DNA from: Streptococcus rubneri | GTDB taxonomy: Bacteria > Bacillota > Bacilli > Lactobacillales > Streptococcaceae | Assembly (NCBI RefSeq): GCF_004785935.1 | Contig: NZ_SRRP01000001.1 | Span: forward strand, 1,364,001-1,428,000 | Length of the DNA: 64,000 bases | Direction: 5' to 3' | Part shown: positions 60,767 through 64,000 of the stretch, in pieces | Numbering within the stretch: the stretch's first letter is position 1 | How the letters are laid out: each line of letters starts with the position of its first letter | Program-made: the position numbers and the translations under genes | The notes under the pieces: model-generated | The model's input: the letters and a program-made list of their open reading frames with translations, nothing else | Told to the model about the DNA's origin: nothing | The model's database searches: none

Positions 60767-61711
60767 TTAACCTTCAATATCCACAACAACATAACGATTT
60801 GGTTCTTCACCTTCAGAATAACTAGTCACTCCATCCATTTTCGATACGATACGGTGGATAATCTTGCGTTCGCTATTAGACATTGGATCTGTATGTTGTG
60901 CTTGACCTTCTTCTAGAGCACGACTTGCCAATTTTTGTGCATAACTTTGAAGGACTTCTGCACGGTGTTCAACATAGTCATTGACATTGATAGCAATGTA
61001 GAAATTCTTAGAATACTGATTGTAGAGATAGTTTTGAGCCAATAATTGAAGAGCCTTGAGAACTTTCCCATGGTAACCAATCACACGACCGGGTTCATTA
61101 GTATCAATTTGCATATTGATGGTGCGGCGATTGTAGCTACTAGAAATACTTGCTTCCACATCCATTTCATCGATGACCGTTTGAACATAGCTACTGACCT
61201 CGGCAACGACTTGTTCGATGTCATAACTCTCTTCCACTTCAATCCCTAGGTCTGAAAATCCAGATGCTTCTGTTTGAGCCGGGGCTTCTGGAGTGGAATC
61301 TAAAATGGCTCCATGTCCCTTCTCTTCAAGAATCGTCGTCGGAGCTTTTTCATGTTTCAGAATTTCTTCCTTCACTTCTTTAGAGACTTCTTGTCCCTTC
61401 TCTTCGACTTTTTTGATCGCAGCTACAACGCGACCCAAATCAACTGTTTCTTCACTGACACTCTTGACAGGTTCGTTCTGAGCATTAATCTCCTCTGGAA
61501 CCCCTTTGACTGCTTGTTGATTGGCTTTTGTAACCGTAGTTTCTGCAATTGGTTCGATATCTACGACTGCAGGTTTCTTGCCAAAGAGACCAAGAAAACC
61601 TTTCTTTTCACGGGAAACAACCGTAATATGTGCCTTCATACGAGGGATATCTAATTCATTCAAACCATTTTGAATGGCTTCTTCAACATTCACTCCGCTA
61701 AACTGGACCAT
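60767..61711 (-). CDS. jag: RNA-binding protein Jag/KhpB
   Basis: A 314-residue protein: Jag-N domain (1-52; EKKGFLGLFGKKPA), an acidic linker (about 53-165), a KH domain with GRVIGYHGKVLKALQ (about 213-227) and a C-terminal R3H domain (SNSERKIIHRIVSKM). KhpB forms a heterodimer with KhpA, binds RNA and affects division and sRNAs. It is co-transcribed with rnpA and yidC. The KH loop reads GYHG rather than the common GxxG with basic residues. Confidence 0.9.
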   Translation of the reverse strand: MVQFSGVNVEEAIQNGLNELDIPRMKAHITVVSREKKGFLGLFGKKPAVVDIEPIAETTVTKANQQAVKGVPEEINAQNEPVKSVSEETVDLGRVVAAIKKVEEKGQEVSKEVKEEILKHEKAPTTILEEKGHGAILDSTPEAPAQTEASGFSDLGIEVEESYDIEQVVAEVSSYVQTVIDEMDVEASISSSYNRRTINMQIDTNEPGRVIGYHGKVLKALQLLAQNYLYNQYSKNFYIAINVNDYVEHRAEVLQSYAQKLASRALEEGQAQHTDPMSNSERKIIHRIVSKMDGVTSYSEGEEPNRYVVVDIEG

Positions 61712-61726
61712 CTGACAAACTCCTTC

Positions 61727-62542
61727 TTAGTTTTTCTTTTTCTGTGCCTTATTGAATGCACGTCGTTTTTGTTTTTCTAAATCTTTGACTGCCTGTTGCT
61801 CTGCTTCACGCGCTGCAATAATCTTAAACGGATTGTTCAAGAGATAGGTTTGTCCAACTTGGTAAGCATTGGAAACCACCCAATAAAGAGCTACCCCACT
61901 CGCTGAATACATGGCGAAGAAGAAAATCATCACGGGCATGGCATACATCATAGCAGTCATTCCACCATTTTTTTCTGGCATGGCCTTATTGCTCAACCAG
62001 GTACTAAAGAAAGTGAAGAGAGCTGCTAAGAAGGGCAAGATAAAGGTCGGGTCTGTCGCTCCCATATCCAACCAAAGGAAATGCCCAACTTTCAAGAATT
62101 CAACTCGACTCAAAGCTTGGAACAAAGCCATCAAGACGGGCATTTGGATCAATAAAGGCAAGAAGGCTGAAGACGTTTTGACTCCTTTTTCTTGATAGAG
62201 CGCCCGAATTTCCTCCGACATGCGCGTCCGACTTTCTAGATCTTTTCCAGGATATTTGGCTTGGATTTCTTTTACTAAGGGTTGAACTTCCTGCATCTTA
62301 CGAGAGGAATTCATTTGGTATTGAAATACTGGCAAGAGAACTGTACGGATTAAGAGGGTAAAGAGAATAATCCCCACTCCAGTATTCCCACCAATCGAGA
62401 GAATACGAATCACTTCTGCAAAGAAATAAACGAATTTCTCCCAAGCACCTGTGGATTGTGAAGTCACTTCAGACGTTCCACAGGCTGTTAATAAAAGGAG
62501 GGCCCCTCCTAGTAAGCTAGCTACTTTTAATTTCTTTTTCAC
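61727..62542 (-). CDS. yidC: membrane insertase YidC1 (SpoIIIJ/OxaA type)
   Basis: A 271-residue lipoprotein-anchored insertase. Signal with lipobox LLTAC (Cys about 21), five membrane spans, an [15 protein letters not shown] segment and a basic C-terminal tail ([15 protein letters not shown]) that contacts the ribosome. It inserts membrane proteins alone or with the Sec translocon. It overlaps the rnpA end by 26 bases, the conserved arrangement near oriC-type operons. Confidence 0.93.
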   Translation of the reverse strand: MKKKLKVASLLGGALLLLTACGTSEVTSQSTGAWEKFVYFFAEVIRILSIGGNTGVGIILFTLLIRTVLLPVFQYQMNSSRKMQEVQPLVKEIQAKYPGKDLESRTRMSEEIRALYQEKGVKTSSAFLPLLIQMPVLMALFQALSRVEFLKVGHFLWLDMGATDPTFILPFLAALFTFFSTWLSNKAMPEKNGGMTAMMYAMPVMIFFFAMYSASGVALYWVVSNAYQVGQTYLLNNPFKIIAAREAEQQAVKDLEKQKRRAFNKAQKKKN

Positions 62543-62888
62543 GTATTTTCCCTTCCTGACGATAGACTTGCGCTATTTTTAATACATGGATTAAGTTTTT
62601 TTCCACCTGGTGGAAGTCCAACTCTTCAACTCCCTTTCGAGCAATCACAACAAAATCATCACTGACCAGACGATCTTGGTGTTTAATCAAGACATGCCGA
62701 AGCAGACGCTTGATTCGGTTGCGTGTCACAGCATTTCCCAGTTTCTTACTGACAGATAGGCCGACACGGAAATGGGGTTGCTCTTGTGACAAACGGTAGA
62801 TGACAAATTTTCTGTTGGCAAAATTTTGACCATTTTTAAAAATGGCATCAAAATCTTTTTTACGCTTGACACGATAGCTTTTTCTCAA
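62517..62888 (-). CDS. rnpA: ribonuclease P protein component
   Basis: A 123-residue basic protein with the RNR motif [19 protein letters not shown]. It binds the P RNA and helps process tRNA 5' ends. The start is [13 protein letters not shown] with a good RBS in the A-rich leader. The gene heads rnpA-yidC-jag. Confidence 0.95.
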   Translation of the reverse strand: MRKSYRVKRKKDFDAIFKNGQNFANRKFVIYRLSQEQPHFRVGLSVSKKLGNAVTRNRIKRLLRHVLIKHQDRLVSDDFVVIARKGVEELDFHQVEKNLIHVLKIAQVYRQEGKIREKEIKSS

Positions 62889-62994
62889 ACTCCCACTCCC
62901 TCTTTTAAATTTATTCTATTATACCACAATTTCAAAAAAAACCAATGACCTTCTGGTCCTTGGTTTAGAGCCCCTTAGTCTCCTGTACAGGTCT

Positions 62995-63690
62995 TTATGA
63001 AGAAAGACCCTGAAGGGTGGCAAGAAGAACGGGTAGGGTATAAATCAGGTTTAAACCGATATGAGCAAGAATAGGATAGTACAAAGAACGCGTCTTATCG
63101 TATAAGAGACCAAAAACGAGTGATGGAAGGATATAAATCAAAAAACTGACTGGAGTAAAGGGATGGGCTAACAGGTGGAGAGCTCCATAAATAACCGCTG
63201 GTCCCCAGACCCTACCATAGAAGGAACTGGAGTTAAAGTAAGCTTGAACCAGTGCACCCCGAAAGATCAACTCTTCCGTTACCGGACGTACAAAAATCAC
63301 CAAAACAAGGAGCAAAAGCATCCCTAGGGGACTTAAGGTTCGTGGGAAAATTTGATAAATGGCAGCTCGTCCCTGGACAAAGCCACTCATAAAATAATCC
63401 AGCCAGTAGACAGCACAACTTGCAAAAATCGTTCCATAAATCGCTTGGAGAGCTTGCCTCTTTTTAGCCCATTGGAAAGCTTGTCGCTGACTATGCTTCT
63501 TAACCAGAAAGAATACTAGAAGGAGATAGCTACATTCCAGAAAAAGTAAAGTCCAAAAATAACTGGTTGCTTGTCCAACTTGATTACTAATGATTTGGGC
63601 CAATTCTCTAAACTGATGACGAACAAAAGTATAAAATATGAGCAATAAAATTGGATAGAAATAAGAGAACTTTTTTTTAAAAAATTTCAT
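62995..63690 (-). CDS. CPBP-family intramembrane protease
   Basis: A 231-residue membrane protein with six to eight spans and the CPBP motifs EELIFRGALVQAYF (about 139-152), GALHLLAHP and a terminal HIGLNLIYT (about 211-219). It is shorter than the CPBP protein at 55457. Members act on membrane-bound substrates, often in bacteriocin-related regions, but this one stands alone. Function is not readable from sequence. Confidence 0.82.
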   Translation of the reverse strand: MKFFKKKFSYFYPILLLIFYTFVRHQFRELAQIISNQVGQATSYFWTLLFLECSYLLLVFFLVKKHSQRQAFQWAKKRQALQAIYGTIFASCAVYWLDYFMSGFVQGRAAIYQIFPRTLSPLGMLLLLVLVIFVRPVTEELIFRGALVQAYFNSSSFYGRVWGPAVIYGALHLLAHPFTPVSFLIYILPSLVFGLLYDKTRSLYYPILAHIGLNLIYTLPVLLATLQGLSS

Positions 63691-63775
63691 AATATCCTTT
63701 CAAACGGAATAACAAATGATTTATTGCATCTTACCACAATCACTCCAAGGATTCAATTGAGAGGGAGGTAAAAAA

Positions 63776-63803
63776 AGAAGTTGGGAGAAAGACTCCAACT
63801 TCT
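63776..63803 (-). terminator. intrinsic terminator
   Basis: AGAAGTTGG (63776-63784) with CCAACTTCT (63795-63803); leftward it is followed by TTTTTTACC. It ends the partial gene at the right edge. Confidence 0.85.
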
Positions 63804-63834
63804 AGCTATTCCTCCCGACATAGGCAGGATCCAG

Positions 63835-64000
63835 TCATTGATTGACCTGCTCCTTCTCTTTTAGATTGGCCACAAAACCTAGTAGAACAGACACAAGAAT
63901 CACCAGACAAAGAACTGTTTCAAGCCAGACAAGGGGGCTTAAAAGAGGAATTTGTAACAGACCTTGCACCATTTTCAAGGAAGTAGCTGTAATAACGGTC
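63835..64000 (-). CDS. C-terminal fragment of a membrane protein
   Basis: The last 54 codons of a leftward gene that enters from the right edge. The visible part has a hydrophobic span (VLCLVILVSVLLGF) ending in a charged tail (VANLKEKEQVNQ). It may be a small membrane protein or the end of a permease; too little is visible to name it. Confidence 0.55.
   Translation of the reverse strand, partial: TVITATSLKMVQGLLQIPLLSPLVWLETVLCLVILVSVLLGFVANLKEKEQVNQ

Overview
This window is a piece of a Streptococcus chromosome, most likely a mitis/sanguinis-group oral species. The evidence is the rpsL-rpsG-fusA, gapA, pgk, glnR-glnA, rpoY-rnjA and rnpA-yidC-jag-rpmH gene sets, a YSIRK surface endoglycosidase of EndoD type, an IS1167-like ISL3 element, and strong AGGAGG ribosome binding sites throughout. 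The species cannot be fixed from the sequence alone.

Region 1 (1-10420) is the left-facing part of an integrative conjugative element of the ICESt1/ICESt3 (Tn916 superfamily) type. Leftward lie VirB4 (cut by the window edge), TcpE, a small membrane protein, TcpC/VirB8, two unknowns, a MobT/Rep_trans relaxase, an oriT-like hairpin, the TcpA coupling ATPase and DUF961-type proteins. Rightward lies the control module: a Cro/cI-like repressor, a membrane protein, an ImmA-type metalloprotease and a LexA-like self-cleaving repressor. A perfect consensus promoter for the conjugation operon sits inside two tandem operators. No integrase is visible here. The right edge is a truncated PHP-domain gene joined to IS-end remnants.

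Region 2 (10421-16460) is a degraded salivaricin-type lantibiotic locus. It keeps a broken precursor-like gene with an in-frame TAG, a 35-residue membrane peptide, a SalXY-like ABC immunity transporter and a SalKR-like two-component system. The modification enzyme and exporter are absent. Three copies of a 17-position box lie a constant distance upstream of -10 hexamers and probably define the regulon.

Region 3 (16490-22600) is an A/T-rich accessory stretch: a lipoprotein, a histidine phosphatase, a HigBA-like toxin-antitoxin pair, a Hanks-type kinase with an AbiJ-like N-terminus and a small partner, and a Fic toxin with a VbhA-like antitoxin. Short direct repeats of the kind left beside integrase genes suggest repeated integration.

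Region 4 (22600-64000) is mostly core genome. It covers redox and repair enzymes, an NSS transporter with an attenuator-like leader, AzlCD, TsaD-RimI-TsaB, RpoY/RNase J1, GlnRA, a fresh ISL3 insertion with a perfect 8-bp target duplication, pgk, EndoD, gapA, the str operon, purR, yhaM, rmuC, thiN-rpe-rsgA, tRNA-Leu/tRNA-Ser, and rsmA-rnmV-tatD through rpmH, jag, yidC and rnpA.

The most unusual signal is a pair of intergenic elements (about 36309-36472 and 47915-48069, opposite orientations). Every helix of a five-part interrupted stem differs in sequence but keeps pairing, while the internal-loop words are the same in both copies. This is the pattern expected of a selected RNA or DNA structure.
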